Assembly: GCF_029193595.2 (NCBI RefSeq)
Contig: NZ_CP135052.1
Location: 1,922,001 to 1,986,000 of the forward strand
Direction of reading: 5' to 3'
Source of the DNA: Providencia hangzhouensis
GTDB taxonomy: Bacteria > Pseudomonadota > Gammaproteobacteria > Enterobacterales > Enterobacteriaceae
Length of the DNA stretch: 64,000 bases
The notes under the pieces were generated by a model. It was not told the origin of the DNA. It saw nothing but the letters and a program-made list of their open reading frames with translations, and did not search any database. Every line of letters starts with the position of its first letter. The stretch's first letter is position 1. Shown in pieces: positions 8,762-17,412 of this stretch. The position numbers were made by a program, and so were the translations under genes.

Positions 8762-9604
8762 ATGATTGCTTATGTGAACGGCCAGTTTTTACCTGAAGAA
8801 GACGCATCAGTATCTATTTTTGACCGTGGGTTTCTATTTGCGGATGCAGTATATGAAGTGACAGCAATAATTAACGGTAAGCTCGTTGACTTTGATCGTC
8901 ATATGGCTCGTTTACAGCGTTCTTGTGCTGAATTACAGTTATCACTACCTTATGATTTAGCAGAATTAAAACAAATTCATCTTCAATTAGTTCAGAAAAA
9001 TAATATCGAAGAAGGGCTTGTTTATCTTCAGTTGACTCGTGGTAATGCACACCAACGCAGCTTTTTATATCCTGATACAAAGACGAAGCCAACATTAGTC
9101 TTATTTGCACAAAAGACGCAGATTGTTGAAAATGAAAAATCAAAATATGGAATAAAAGTCGTCACTGTAGATGATATTCGTTGGCAGCGTTGTGATATTA
9201 AAACAGTTGCTTTATTAGCAGCTTCGATGGCAAAAGAATACGCTAAACAGCAAGGTGCAGACGACGCTATATTTGTTAAAAACGGCTATATTACAGAAGG
9301 AAGTTCCAGTAATTGTTTTATTATTAACCAACAAAACCAAATACAAACACGGGGGTTAAATAATGAAATATTGTCAGGTATTACTCGCCAAGCGATATTA
9401 CAACTTGCTAGGGAACAACAAATAGACATTGTTGAAAAGCCATTTAGTATTGATGAAATGTTAGAAGCCAAGGAAGTCTTTATTACCTCGGCGACAACAT
9501 TAGTTTGGCCAGTTATTATGGCGAATAACCAATTCATTGGGGAAGGTAAGCCGGGGAAACTAGCTATCCGGCTACGAGAGATATACTTGCAAAAATTAAA
9601 ATAA
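8762..9604 (+). CDS. dat: D-amino-acid transaminase (class IV aminotransferase)
   Basis: 280 residues, normal for the family. It has the N-terminal block SIFDRGFLFADAVYEV, the PLP-binding lysine K147 in CDIKTVALL and the EGSSSN motif (E179) that holds the cofactor. D-amino-acid transaminases interconvert D-alanine and D-glutamate with their 2-oxo acids, feeding peptidoglycan precursors. The family is close to branched-chain aminotransferases, so substrate choice is inferred from overall resemblance. It is monocistronic; an isochorismatase-like gene converges on it 20 bp downstream. Confidence 0.85.
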   Translation: MIAYVNGQFLPEEDASVSIFDRGFLFADAVYEVTAIINGKLVDFDRHMARLQRSCAELQLSLPYDLAELKQIHLQLVQKNNIEEGLVYLQLTRGNAHQRSFLYPDTKTKPTLVLFAQKTQIVENEKSKYGIKVVTVDDIRWQRCDIKTVALLAASMAKEYAKQQGADDAIFVKNGYITEGSSSNCFIINQQNQIQTRGLNNEILSGITRQAILQLAREQQIDIVEKPFSIDEMLEAKEVFITSATTLVWPVIMANNQFIGEGKPGKLAIRLREIYLQKLK

Positions 9605-9624
9605 TCACATGAGATATCTAAATG

Positions 9625-10200
9625 TTATTTTAATTGAATAAATTCTTTAACTGAAGAAATGGTTACCATGCCATCCAATGCCTGAATACTTTGCTGGTGG
9701 AGTTCTGGCGTTGGAGCGGCACATAAATCCTCAAGTACTGTAACAAAATACCCTAAATCATGAGCCTGTCTCGCAGTGCTTTGAATGGCCTTTACGGTAC
9801 TAACTCCGCCAATAAACAACTCGGTAATATCATTATCGGTAAGCCATTTATGGAAATGATTTCCTGCAAATGCAGAAACCCCTTTTTTAATCATTACTGG
9901 GTCACGAAATGCCACTTCAAGGTCATGAGCCCAATGACACCCCGTGCCACTTAATTTTAAGGCTCCAAGTTTTTTGGCTTGCTGAAACATAGGGGAACCA
10001 GCTGGCACATCGTGATAATTGTCTGAAAACCCAACCTTAACCCAAATCACTGGAATATGATGGTTTCTTGCATATTGTGCCGCTTGATTAGCTTTTTCAA
10101 CAATTTTTCGCGAGCAAGTTTGCTGGTAACTTGAATTAGATAAGCCATTTTTACCAATTATCTCTTCAATGAGATCAATAATTACTAATGCTTTGGACAT
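9625..10200 (-). CDS. Isochorismatase-family protein without the catalytic cysteine
   Basis: 191 residues. The fold signature is present: aspartate in VIIDLIEE (D9), lysine in MIKKGVSAF, and the segment GGVSTVKAIQSTARQAHD. In cysteine hydrolases this last segment reads GVxTxxCVxSTARDA, and here the cysteine position is alanine (codon GCC). Amidase chemistry therefore looks unlikely; true isochorismatases also lack the cysteine. It could be an isochorismatase-like enzyme acting on another bond, or a non-catalytic relative. No siderophore genes are nearby. Confidence 0.75.
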   Translation of the reverse strand: MSKALVIIDLIEEIIGKNGLSNSSYQQTCSRKIVEKANQAAQYARNHHIPVIWVKVGFSDNYHDVPAGSPMFQQAKKLGALKLSGTGCHWAHDLEVAFRDPVMIKKGVSAFAGNHFHKWLTDNDITELFIGGVSTVKAIQSTARQAHDLGYFVTVLEDLCAAPTPELHQQSIQALDGMVTISSVKEFIQLK

Positions 10201-10295
10201 TATTGCCTCTTTTAGGTGTAAGTATATTAACGTATAACGGCGTATACTATCTGGAAAAAAGCGTGAATGCTGTTAACTCAATAACATAATTAGAT

Positions 10296-11657
10296 TTAGG
10301 GTAAATCAATAATAAAACCAATACCTTGATTGTCTAATCCATCAGTAACTCTAATTACAGCACCGATTTTATTGGCTAAATTCTGGGCGATAGATAAACC
10401 TAAACCGCTTCCGGTTTCCATTGTTCCAGGTACTCGATAAAAGCGAGAAAATATAAGCTGGCGACTGTCTTCTGGAATTCCTCGGCCGTTATCTTGAACA
10501 GAAATAGTCCCACCAAATGGGGTAAGGTCTTTTAAAATGACCTTGATTTTCCCTTTTTCAGGGCAATATTTAATCGCATTTTCAAGCAGATTAGTAAAAA
10601 TATTACTTAATGCGAGTTTATCTGTGAGGATATAAAAAGATTTTGGGCTTTGGAGTTCGACATCAATATCTTTGTTAATGGCGTAAGGTATGTGTGAAGA
10701 TATTAAATGGCTGATTAATGCAGGCAGGTCAATTTGTTCTTTATTTAACAAGAAATCTTCAGTTTCTAAACGAGCTAAGTCAATTAATTGATGTGATAGA
10801 GAGGCCGCACGATTTAAAGTTTCTTGCATATCATTAATAATTTCGCCTTTTTCTTTTGGATTATCAATTTGCATTAACAAATGCAATTGAGCAATAACAG
10901 CCGCAATCGGCGTCCGTAATTCATGTGCGGCGTCTGCCATGAAGCGCTTTTCACGTTGATTCGCAGCATCAACACGAGACATAAGGTTATTTATTGCAGC
11001 AATAATAGGCCGAATTTCTTTATATTGCTCTTTTGTTTCTATAGGGGTTAAATTACCCGGCTGACGGCTGGAAATGAGTTTTGCTGATTGTCTTAAAGGC
11101 CGCAAACTAAAATAAGCGGTAATTAAAATTGCTAGCAACATAATACCTAAAATGAAAGCGAGGGGGATGGCTGTCCCTTCAGCTGGATTACCTAATAAGG
11201 ATTTACGATCACTATAAGATTCAGCAATGACAACCTCAAAGGTTTTTTGATCATTCCATGCAGAAGTAAAGTGCCAGTCTTTATGTAATGCAGCGAGCTC
11301 AGAAACGGATTTAAGGGAGGGAACATGTAATTTGTCGCTGTTTCGGTAATAGACATTCCCTTGTTTATCTCTGACAACCATAAAAGGCCGATAACTAATA
11401 TTATCGCCACTTTCCATTGCGCTAGAATAAAGTTCTTGTAGGTTATCGGCTATTTTATTGAAATATTCAGGTTTATCAGCAACCACATCAAGTGTTTTAG
11501 CAAACCCTTGAGTGACGATATTCTGTTGTGCATTTAACTCATCATGAATTGATGGCCAATAAAAAAACTGGAGCCAGCCAACTAATAATAACCAAAGAAA
11601 AATAACGGAACTGATTTGTAGCCCGAATGTATAAATAAAAAATGATTTAACTTTCAC
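10296..11657 (-). CDS. Sensor histidine kinase (QseC/PmrB-like)
   Basis: 453 residues. Membrane helices at about 9-35 and 162-184 enclose a periplasmic sensor region of about 125 residues. A HAMP-like linker follows, then the phosphoacceptor box DAAHELRTPIAA with H245, and ATP-binding motifs NLLENAIKYCP, DNGRGIP and GSGLGLSIA. The kinase overlaps the 3' end of its response regulator by 11 bp, so the pair is co-transcribed. The stimulus is not evident; the sensor is not a clear match to either QseC or PmrB. Confidence 0.88.
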   Translation of the reverse strand: MKVKSFFIYTFGLQISSVIFLWLLLVGWLQFFYWPSIHDELNAQQNIVTQGFAKTLDVVADKPEYFNKIADNLQELYSSAMESGDNISYRPFMVVRDKQGNVYYRNSDKLHVPSLKSVSELAALHKDWHFTSAWNDQKTFEVVIAESYSDRKSLLGNPAEGTAIPLAFILGIMLLAILITAYFSLRPLRQSAKLISSRQPGNLTPIETKEQYKEIRPIIAAINNLMSRVDAANQREKRFMADAAHELRTPIAAVIAQLHLLMQIDNPKEKGEIINDMQETLNRAASLSHQLIDLARLETEDFLLNKEQIDLPALISHLISSHIPYAINKDIDVELQSPKSFYILTDKLALSNIFTNLLENAIKYCPEKGKIKVILKDLTPFGGTISVQDNGRGIPEDSRQLIFSRFYRVPGTMETGSGLGLSIAQNLANKIGAVIRVTDGLDNQGIGFIIDLP

Positions 11658-12321
11658 TTAGTGGCACTTCTTTTTTTAATAGATAACCAATGCCACGGAT
11701 AGTAATTATACGGTCTTTACCTATCTTTCGGCGTAAATTATGAATATGAACCTCTAAAGAGTTACTTTCTACATCATCCAATCCGAATAGACGCTGCTCT
11801 AAATCCGTTTTTCTGACAACATTATCTGCATTTTTTATTAATTCATAGAGTAATAGGTATTCTTTCCCGGATAGCAGTAGCAATTGCTCATTAAGGGTTA
11901 CTTGATGATTAAGTGGATTTAATTGCAGGTTACCCAATTGCCATATTTCAGATGAAAACCCAGCCATACGGCGACTAACGGCTTTCACTCGGGAAATAAG
12001 TTCAGGCATAGCAAATGGTTTTGTTAAAAAGTCATCAGCACCTGAATCTAAACTAGAAACTAAGTTATCCATTTGGTTTCTTGCCGTGAGAATGATTATT
12101 GGAATAGTTTCGCCCATATTACGCCAAGCTATGAGCTCGTCATGACCATCGCCATCAGGTAAGCCCAAATCTAAGAGCATTAGGTCAAAATTGCGAGATG
12201 CGAGTTGTAACTTTGCATCAGCAAGTAGCCTTACCCAACAAGGATTAAAACCTGCAAGCTCTAGCCCACGACATAGTGCTTTTCCCAATTGAAGATCATC
12301 TTCGACTAATAGGATATTCAT
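11647..12321 (-). CDS. OmpR-family response regulator (QseB/PmrA-like)
   Basis: 224 residues from the ATG at 12321, chosen because GAGGTGA lies 5-6 bases upstream; a longer frame to 12369 lacks a ribosome-binding site. The receiver domain shows the acidic pocket (EDD at 7-9), phosphoacceptor D51, T79 and K101. A winged-helix DNA-binding domain occupies the C-terminal half (NSLEVHIHNLRRKIG). It overlaps the kinase gene by 11 bp. Four TTAAG-type half-sites upstream suggest that it regulates its own operon and perhaps the divergent small gene. Confidence 0.9.
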   Translation of the reverse strand: MNILLVEDDLQLGKALCRGLELAGFNPCWVRLLADAKLQLASRNFDLMLLDLGLPDGDGHDELIAWRNMGETIPIIILTARNQMDNLVSSLDSGADDFLTKPFAMPELISRVKAVSRRMAGFSSEIWQLGNLQLNPLNHQVTLNEQLLLLSGKEYLLLYELIKNADNVVRKTDLEQRLFGLDDVESNSLEVHIHNLRRKIGKDRIITIRGIGYLLKKEVPLSES

Positions 12322-12395
12322 ATTATCACCTCTACTAGCCAGTATAAGCAGGCAGTGAGCGTCAGACAATATGAACAGTTCAAGTTTGAAGCGTA

Positions 12396-12434
12396 TTTAA
12401 GCATATCTTAAGGTTGGTTTAACCCATCTTTAAG
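12396..12434. promoter_or_regulatory. Four direct half-sites with 11-bp spacing, probable response-regulator operator
   Basis: TTTAAG (12396), CTTAAG (12407), TTTAAC (12418) and TTTAAG (12429) are exactly 11 bp apart, one helical turn. PmrA and QseB boxes are direct YTTAA repeats with this spacing. The array lies between the response regulator and a divergent small gene and could control both. Confidence 0.65.
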
Positions 12435-12493
12435 GTACAAAAAAATAGACTGTTTATTATCGTTTTATCATTCAAGCAATAAGAGCATTGATA

Positions 12494-12736
12494 ATGAAAC
12501 ACGCATTTTATGAGGTGCCATTGTTTATAGTCGCAATCGCGCTTGCTTTAATCTTTATTGGAAAAGATTTTAATAATACGTCCACAGTTAGTTTATCACC
12601 CCTAAAACTAAATGAAATTTCTACTTGTGCAAATATTACTAACTGTATTTCTCAGGTTAGAACAACTAATGAAGAGAATGAAAAGTTGAATCCAGTGAAA
12701 CAAATTAAAACCTTTCTTAGGCATAAAATCTATTAA
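12494..12736 (+). CDS. Small single-pass membrane protein, hypothetical
   Basis: 80 residues from the ATG at 12494, with AAGAG eight bases upstream. Residues about 5-22 form a membrane helix or signal anchor, followed by a polar tail with two cysteines (ANITNC region). I do not recognise it. It diverges from the two-component operon and shares the operator region at 12396-12434, so it may be a target or accessory of that system, as small proteins next to QseBC and PmrAB often are. That link is inference. Confidence 0.5.
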   Translation: MKHAFYEVPLFIVAIALALIFIGKDFNNTSTVSLSPLKLNEISTCANITNCISQVRTTNEENEKLNPVKQIKTFLRHKIY

Positions 12737-12909
12737 TTAAAAATGAGTAAAATTTAGATATAAGAAATTTAAAACAACTAGCTGCTTTAATAATCAGTGT
12801 GTTACCTTGCAGTTGTTCTCTGGTTGATGAAAGTACTTTTGTTGTTTGGAGGGGGGGAGTCAATATTGCGCCAGTTTATGAAGGTGTAAAAAGCCTCACG
12901 TATTAGTAA

Positions 12910-12942
12910 AAAAGGAATGTCATTGGGTAAAACATTCCTTTT
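12910..12942 (-). terminator. Terminator of the dinI-like gene
   Basis: An 11-bp inverted repeat (AAAAGGAATGT at 12910-12920 with 12932-12942) is followed on the minus strand by a T7 run. It begins 10 bp past the stop codon of the dinI-like gene. Confidence 0.8.
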
Positions 12943-12952
12943 AAGTATTTGG

Positions 12953-13213
12953 TTAATCCTCTGTTGTCTCTTCTGGGACCCAACCATCATCCATCCATAT
13001 TTCTTCCAGTATTTCTTCAATACGAGTTTTATCCTCCGCTATTTTTGTTCCTGAAATATTAACGCGTTGTTGTGAGCTAAACCCAACCCGAGTTACCATA
13101 TCAGGATATTGGTTCTGAAGTTTGCGTAAAATCTCAGTTTCAAGAGCTTGTAAAACCACTGAACTGGGTTTTTGCGGAGCGTTTTTATCAAATAATACTT
13201 CGATACGTAACAT
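12953..13213 (-). CDS. DinI-like SOS protein
   Basis: 86 residues with the DinI pattern: MLRIEVLFDKN at the N-terminus, a central GFSSQQRVNISG strand pair and the acidic C-terminal helix (RIEEILEEIWMDDGW). DinI binds RecA filaments and tunes LexA and UmuD cleavage. A consensus LexA box lies 19 bp upstream of the start codon, which supports membership in the SOS regulon. It is monocistronic with its own terminator. Several DinI paralogues exist in enterics, so dinI itself is not assigned. Confidence 0.85.
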   Translation of the reverse strand: MLRIEVLFDKNAPQKPSSVVLQALETEILRKLQNQYPDMVTRVGFSSQQRVNISGTKIAEDKTRIEEILEEIWMDDGWVPEETTED

Positions 13214-13231
13214 GATAGCCTCTAGTGAAGA

Positions 13232-13247
13232 CTGTATTAATATACAG
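13232..13247. promoter_or_regulatory. LexA box (SOS operator)
   Basis: CTGTATTAATATACAG matches the LexA consensus CTG-N10-CAG with an AT-rich palindromic centre. It lies just upstream of the dinI-like gene. Confidence 0.9.
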
Positions 13248-13435
13248 TATTTTTAGAGCTATTAGACAAAAAAGTCAATATAGAGCTGCAAATATTTTTA
13301 TCAGTAAATTAAGTGAAAAAATAATATCAATATAAAACAAAAAGTTAATCTTATGAGCGCTTGATAAAATAATTGTCAGAAAATTAAAAATAGGTATTCT
13401 ATAAAATATATTTGATTAAGGAGAGTTTCGATTAA

Positions 13436-13969
13436 ATGTTACATGCTTTAAGAATTAAAAGTGAAGATAGCCAAGCGATAGCAATGATTAACCAGTTATA
13501 TGACACCGCTTTTCCGTTATATGAACAAAGAAGCTATCAGGGAAGAAAGGCAATATTGAATCATAGCGATTATTATTTGCTCAATTTCAAAGAAAATGAC
13601 ATTTTCATTGGCTTTATTGGTTGTTGGAAAATCGAAGGTTATTATTATATTGAACATTTTGCCATTTCCCCCGTATTAAGAGGGCAAGGTTATGGGCAAA
13701 AGGTACTAAAACAGTTTTGTCATGATGTAGGCAAAGTGATTCTAGAAATAGATCCTATTATTGATGAAATCAGCCAAAAACGTTGGTCTTTTTATCAGCA
13801 TTGTGGTTTTCAACAAAATGAATACGTCCATGCTCATCCAAGTTATTACCCAGAAAATAAGCCGCATGAGCTTAGGGTGCTAAGTTATCCAGAAGAGATT
13901 GCTCAAGAAACGTATCAGCAATTTAATCACATCTTACAAACAGTTGTGATGGATAAAACGCTATTATAA
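13436..13969 (+). CDS. GNAT-family N-acetyltransferase
   Basis: 177 residues. The acetyl-CoA binding motif RGQGYG(Q)K is preceded by the strand YYIEHFAISPVLRG, the core of the GNAT fold at about residues 72-95, and the RWSFYQHCGFQ segment (about 120-130) is the usual late motif. Such enzymes transfer acetyl groups from acetyl-CoA to amines; the acceptor cannot be predicted. It faces a second, unrelated GNAT gene tail to tail 18 bp away. The start follows an AAGGAGAG-type ribosome-binding site. Confidence 0.82.
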   Translation: MLHALRIKSEDSQAIAMINQLYDTAFPLYEQRSYQGRKAILNHSDYYLLNFKENDIFIGFIGCWKIEGYYYIEHFAISPVLRGQGYGQKVLKQFCHDVGKVILEIDPIIDEISQKRWSFYQHCGFQQNEYVHAHPSYYPENKPHELRVLSYPEEIAQETYQQFNHILQTVVMDKTLL

Positions 13970-13987
13970 TTCTTCATATCGATGGTG

Positions 13988-14407
13988 TTAATCAGGTATA
14001 TAGCAATAGATAAGTTCGGGATCATTATCATCTAAATTTTCAATGTAGCCACTAGGAACAAAGCCAGCTTTTATTAAAAGCTGTTGAGTGGCTGTATTTG
14101 ATTGATTTGTAGAAGTAAAAATCTTTTGGGGTTTACTCTGCATTTTTAGTTTATTAATTAAAATGAGGCCAAGGCCTTGTCGACGATGGTTTTTATTTAC
14201 CATTAATAGCTCTATAAAGGCATGGGAATAGAAATGATAATGTAGAACGCCATAAGCCAATATTTCGTTGTTGGATTCCAGTACATAACATATTCCTTGC
14301 TCGCTCCATTGGGTAATGTCTTTATAGCGTTCTGCGGTCGCAATAGTATCTATGGAAAATATAGCATTTATATCAATTGGTGTTGCTACTCTAAAGTTAG
14401 TTTTCAT
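13988..14407 (-). CDS. GNAT-family N-acetyltransferase
   Basis: 139 residues, a compact GNAT domain. The strand IELLMVNKNHRRQGLGLILI at about residues 66-85 contains the RRQGLG acetyl-CoA loop, and NTATQQLLIKAGFVPSG is the C-terminal helix-strand of the fold. The substrate is unknown. It converges with the neighbouring acetyltransferase but is not a close copy of it. It has its own upstream region of about 290 bp. Confidence 0.8.
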   Translation of the reverse strand: MKTNFRVATPIDINAIFSIDTIATAERYKDITQWSEQGICYVLESNNEILAYGVLHYHFYSHAFIELLMVNKNHRRQGLGLILINKLKMQSKPQKIFTSTNQSNTATQQLLIKAGFVPSGYIENLDDNDPELIYCYIPD

Positions 14408-14700
14408 TATTAATCAGTTATTTGTCAATGCTAAATGTATTAATTCAAAAATATTACAGTATAGGATGGTTTAAATAAAAGGTTAATATGAAAACTTAAA
14501 ATAAGTTCATTACAATTATTGTTTTTTAACCTATTGAATTAAAGCAATTTTAATCTTATGGCAGTTAACTAAAAATCTACCATAAAGCTCGCTCTTTGCT
14601 ATCATTGAGTCGTTGTTAATCTATACAGTGGTAATTCTTATCAAATTTAAGAAATATAGAATATGATTAGCCTAATTTTCTTATTATTGGGGAATAAACC

Positions 14701-15432
14701 ATGTCTCAAAATATTTATGATGACCCTGATTTTTTTGCAGGATATGCAACATTGCCTCGCTCAGTCGAAGGGCTAAGTGGTGCACCAGAGTGGGATGCAA
14801 TACAACGGTTATTACCAGATTTAAATGGGAAATCTATTATAGATTTAGGTTGTGGTTATGGCTGGTTTTGTCGGTGGGCAAGTGCTCAAGGGGCAACACA
14901 GGTAACAGGCGTTGACCTCTCAGAAAAAATGTTAACAAAGGCGATTTCAATGACAGATGATTCCGCTATAACATACTTACGTGCTGATATGGAAAAGTTG
15001 AGCTTACCTACTGAACAGTATGATTTGATCTATAGCTCGCTGGCTCTACATTATGTGGTCGATATTTATTCTCTATTAACTAAGTTATATCAAGCTCTAA
15101 ATCAAGGTGGGAGGGTGATTTTTTCTGCAGAACATCCAATATACACCGCACCACTTATTCAAGAATGGTGTATAGATAAGTATGGTAATAAAGCCTGGCC
15201 GGTTAATCAGTACCAGCAAGAAGGCAATAGAATTAGCCATTGGTTTGCTGATGGTGTCGTAAAGCAACACAGAAAATTATCCACTTGGATTAACTTATTA
15301 ATTTCTGCTGGGTTTGAAATAATTGAACTGGACGAGTGGGGGCCATCGTGCGAGCAAATTATAGAAAATCCGACATTAGATGAGGAAAAAGAGAGACCAA
15401 TGATATTTATTATTAGTGCTCAAAAGCCATAA
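14701..15432 (+). CDS. Class I SAM-dependent methyltransferase
   Basis: 243 residues. Motif I is IIDLGCGYGWFCRWA (about 42-56), followed by the acidic VTGVDLSEKM loop and DLIYSSLALHYV (motif IV region, about 107-118). These bind S-adenosylmethionine in Rossmann-fold methyltransferases of the UbiE/BioC type. The methyl acceptor cannot be deduced. It is the last chromosomal gene before the left prophage boundary and is monocistronic. Confidence 0.85.
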   Translation: MSQNIYDDPDFFAGYATLPRSVEGLSGAPEWDAIQRLLPDLNGKSIIDLGCGYGWFCRWASAQGATQVTGVDLSEKMLTKAISMTDDSAITYLRADMEKLSLPTEQYDLIYSSLALHYVVDIYSLLTKLYQALNQGGRVIFSAEHPIYTAPLIQEWCIDKYGNKAWPVNQYQQEGNRISHWFADGVVKQHRKLSTWINLLISAGFEIIELDEWGPSCEQIIENPTLDEEKERPMIFIISAQKP

Positions 15433-15750
15433 TTAAAACCTTATGTTTTGGTAAAGTTTAATACACATCACAAGGCGATTTATTATGGTTCAATGAATCG
15501 TTAAAGACTGTTGTTGGCATAATGCACACAATGGCTTATGACTAGTTATTATGAGAAATATAGTCGTGGGTAGTAATTGACAGGTATGTGTAATGATTGT
15601 TTGTTAGTAAGAGTAGTAATAGCGGATATAAAATGAAAAGAGAAATGTTGTCACCTGCCTACACGACAAATTTTGATGAATTAGCAGTGGTTAAAGTTAG
15701 AAAATAAGTTGGATTTTTACCCGACTTTTGCCCACCTAAAATTTCATGCA
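15433..15750. other. Gap between the methyltransferase gene and the left attachment site
   Basis: About 318 bp with no secure gene. A short frame at 15633-15707 would encode a 24-residue peptide (start MKREMLSPAYTTNFDELAVV), but its ribosome-binding site is poor. It may be a real small gene or a remnant left by earlier insertions next to the tRNA. Confidence 0.4.
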
Positions 15751-15840
15751 CAAAAAAACCAACCATAACAGGTTGGTTTTTCTATAAAAAGTTGGTCGGC
15801 ATGATAGGATTTGAACCTACGACCCCCGACACCCCATGAC
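15751..15840. repeat. Left attachment repeat: 3' 48 nt of proL plus tRNA terminator
   Basis: 15781-15840 is a perfect 60-bp match to 59314-59373; the similarity extends back to 15751 with two mismatches. The copy contains the last 48 bases of tRNA-Pro (15793-15840) and the hairpin that ends the tRNA transcript. The 5' part of the tRNA is missing here. This marks one boundary of the prophage. Confidence 0.93.
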
Positions 15841-15969
15841 TATATACAATTAAAACATAACCTATTGATTTTAATGTTATTGTGATTGATTCGACTGTAT
15901 AGGGAAACAGTGGATTATTGGTCATTTTGGTATTATATGAATCAAGGAGTTACAAGCTGTTTTACACCA

Positions 15970-17151
15970 TTATCCCACCTTAATTTCAGCATGCGGTACG
16001 CTGACCCACTCAACATGATCTTGCGTATAAATTTTAGTGGATTTCGCATCACTATGCGCCATCCTTGCTTGAGGATCTACGCCTGACTTCTCAAATAAAT
16101 GAGCAGCTAAAGCCCTTATTTCATGAAATGTTGGCCGTTGTTCTTGTGGTAAGTCTGCATATGCTCCTGCTTTATCCCTTGCCTTTGAAAATGCTCGACT
16201 TAGATAACTAGGTACTACTTGTGTAGGGTGCTGAACCTCTGAGCTAATCGGGTTGCTGTTTTTTATTGGTAGCCGATGAACAACATAGGGGCTTGCAATG
16301 TTATCTCTGCTTTCCTCGATGATCCGCTTTAATTCGCCACCGATTGGAATTGCAACATGGGCCGCTTCTTTATCTTTAACCTTTTGCCTATGGATATATA
16401 ACGTTCCATAGATACCATTTACTGGCACATCAAGCCATACACAACCGCAAACGCCTTCTTTGGGTTTTTTAATGTTGTATTTTATTCTTGAAACTTCAAG
16501 CCTTGCTTGTGTTGTCTGTAAAGCTAGATCCATAGCTGTACGTAGCCAAGGCTCCGCAAAATTGCGTATTTTAATAAAGTTTTCAAATGATAGACGCTTT
16601 CTTTGTTTTCCTTCCAATCTTCGCATTTTCTTACGTGCGGCAGGATTATCTAGCATTAATGATTCATCCATTGCGTAGCTAAATATTTTCTTCAAAAATA
16701 ATACTTTCCGATTTTGGACGTTAGCAGATCCATCAGCGTGGTAATGGTTTATATAATCGTTAACATGCTCTAGAGTAATATCACAACAAGCAATATCACT
16801 AAAAAACTCTTTTATGCGCTCAATGTCTTTTTTCCAATCGGATAGGGTGCTTTTTGCTGGCTGCTCATCTTTAACAATGCGCTCCATTAATCTATCCATA
16901 TGAATAGATAAAGCTTCACCTTCACCCTTGAGTCCGCCAGACTCATTAATTAGCCCATTTAAGCTGACAGCGGTTTCTGGGCGCATTCTTAGGTTATACT
17001 CACGCGCGACAGCGATTGAATAGGCACGGTCGGTGCCTATGGTTTTTCGTTTGCCTGTTATCAGTGTTAACACGTAACGCTGGCGGGTTTTGTCAAAGTT
17101 GAGAAAGTCTGGCAAGTGTCTGTATTGCCTATTTCTTGGCCTTGCTGCCAT
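15970..17151 (-). CDS. int: Tyrosine recombinase integrase
   Basis: 393 residues. The catalytic set of tyrosine recombinases can be placed: arginine in TTQARLEVSR (about 215), H343 and R346 in HEIR, H366 and the nucleophile Y375. An N-terminal arm-binding domain precedes a core-binding domain (about 85-180). It recombines attP with proL. It starts one base before the excisionase stop and lies 130 bp from the left attachment repeat, the usual arrangement for lambdoid int. Confidence 0.95.
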   Translation of the reverse strand: MAARPRNRQYRHLPDFLNFDKTRQRYVLTLITGKRKTIGTDRAYSIAVAREYNLRMRPETAVSLNGLINESGGLKGEGEALSIHMDRLMERIVKDEQPAKSTLSDWKKDIERIKEFFSDIACCDITLEHVNDYINHYHADGSANVQNRKVLFLKKIFSYAMDESLMLDNPAARKKMRRLEGKQRKRLSFENFIKIRNFAEPWLRTAMDLALQTTQARLEVSRIKYNIKKPKEGVCGCVWLDVPVNGIYGTLYIHRQKVKDKEAAHVAIPIGGELKRIIEESRDNIASPYVVHRLPIKNSNPISSEVQHPTQVVPSYLSRAFSKARDKAGAYADLPQEQRPTFHEIRALAAHLFEKSGVDPQARMAHSDAKSTKIYTQDHVEWVSVPHAEIKVG

Positions 17152-17376
17152 TTACTGTTCCTCTATCAAAGCATTTACATGGCTTGAGATTGAAGACGCG
17201 ACACCCATTTTTTCACTAGAAAAAATCCAGACTGACTGATCTATAATTTTTCCATTAATAACCCCATTAGAAACCCATCTTTTAAGTGTTTTTGGGGTGG
17301 GTATAGAGTCTTTTTCAAACTCGCGCTGAGCCCATTTACTGGCCTTCATCAATTTACCCATGCTATTAATAGACAT
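17152..17376 (-). CDS. xis: Excisionase
   Basis: 74 residues from the ATG at 17376, chosen because a perfect GGAGGTGAT precedes it; the frame extends to 17388. A winged-helix type DNA-binding region is suggested by TPKTLKRWVSNGVINGKII (about residues 28-46), which is the layout of lambdoid Xis proteins. Xis bends attachment-site DNA and directs Int towards excision. It abuts int directly, so both are made from one leftward message. Confidence 0.85.
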   Translation of the reverse strand: MSINSMGKLMKASKWAQREFEKDSIPTPKTLKRWVSNGVINGKIIDQSVWIFSSEKMGVASSISSHVNALIEEQ

Positions 17377-17412
17377 AATCACCTCCACGCCTGCCGCATA
17401 CAGACTTAAAAA

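Noticed and set aside
12802..13020. Minus-strand frame of 72 codons
   Set aside because: Starts inside the dinI-like gene in another frame and runs across that gene's terminator; no independent start signal.
15793..15840. A second tRNA-Pro gene at the left prophage end
   Set aside because: Only the 3' 48 bases are present; the acceptor 5' strand, D arm and part of the anticodon arm are missing, so it is an attachment-site fragment.
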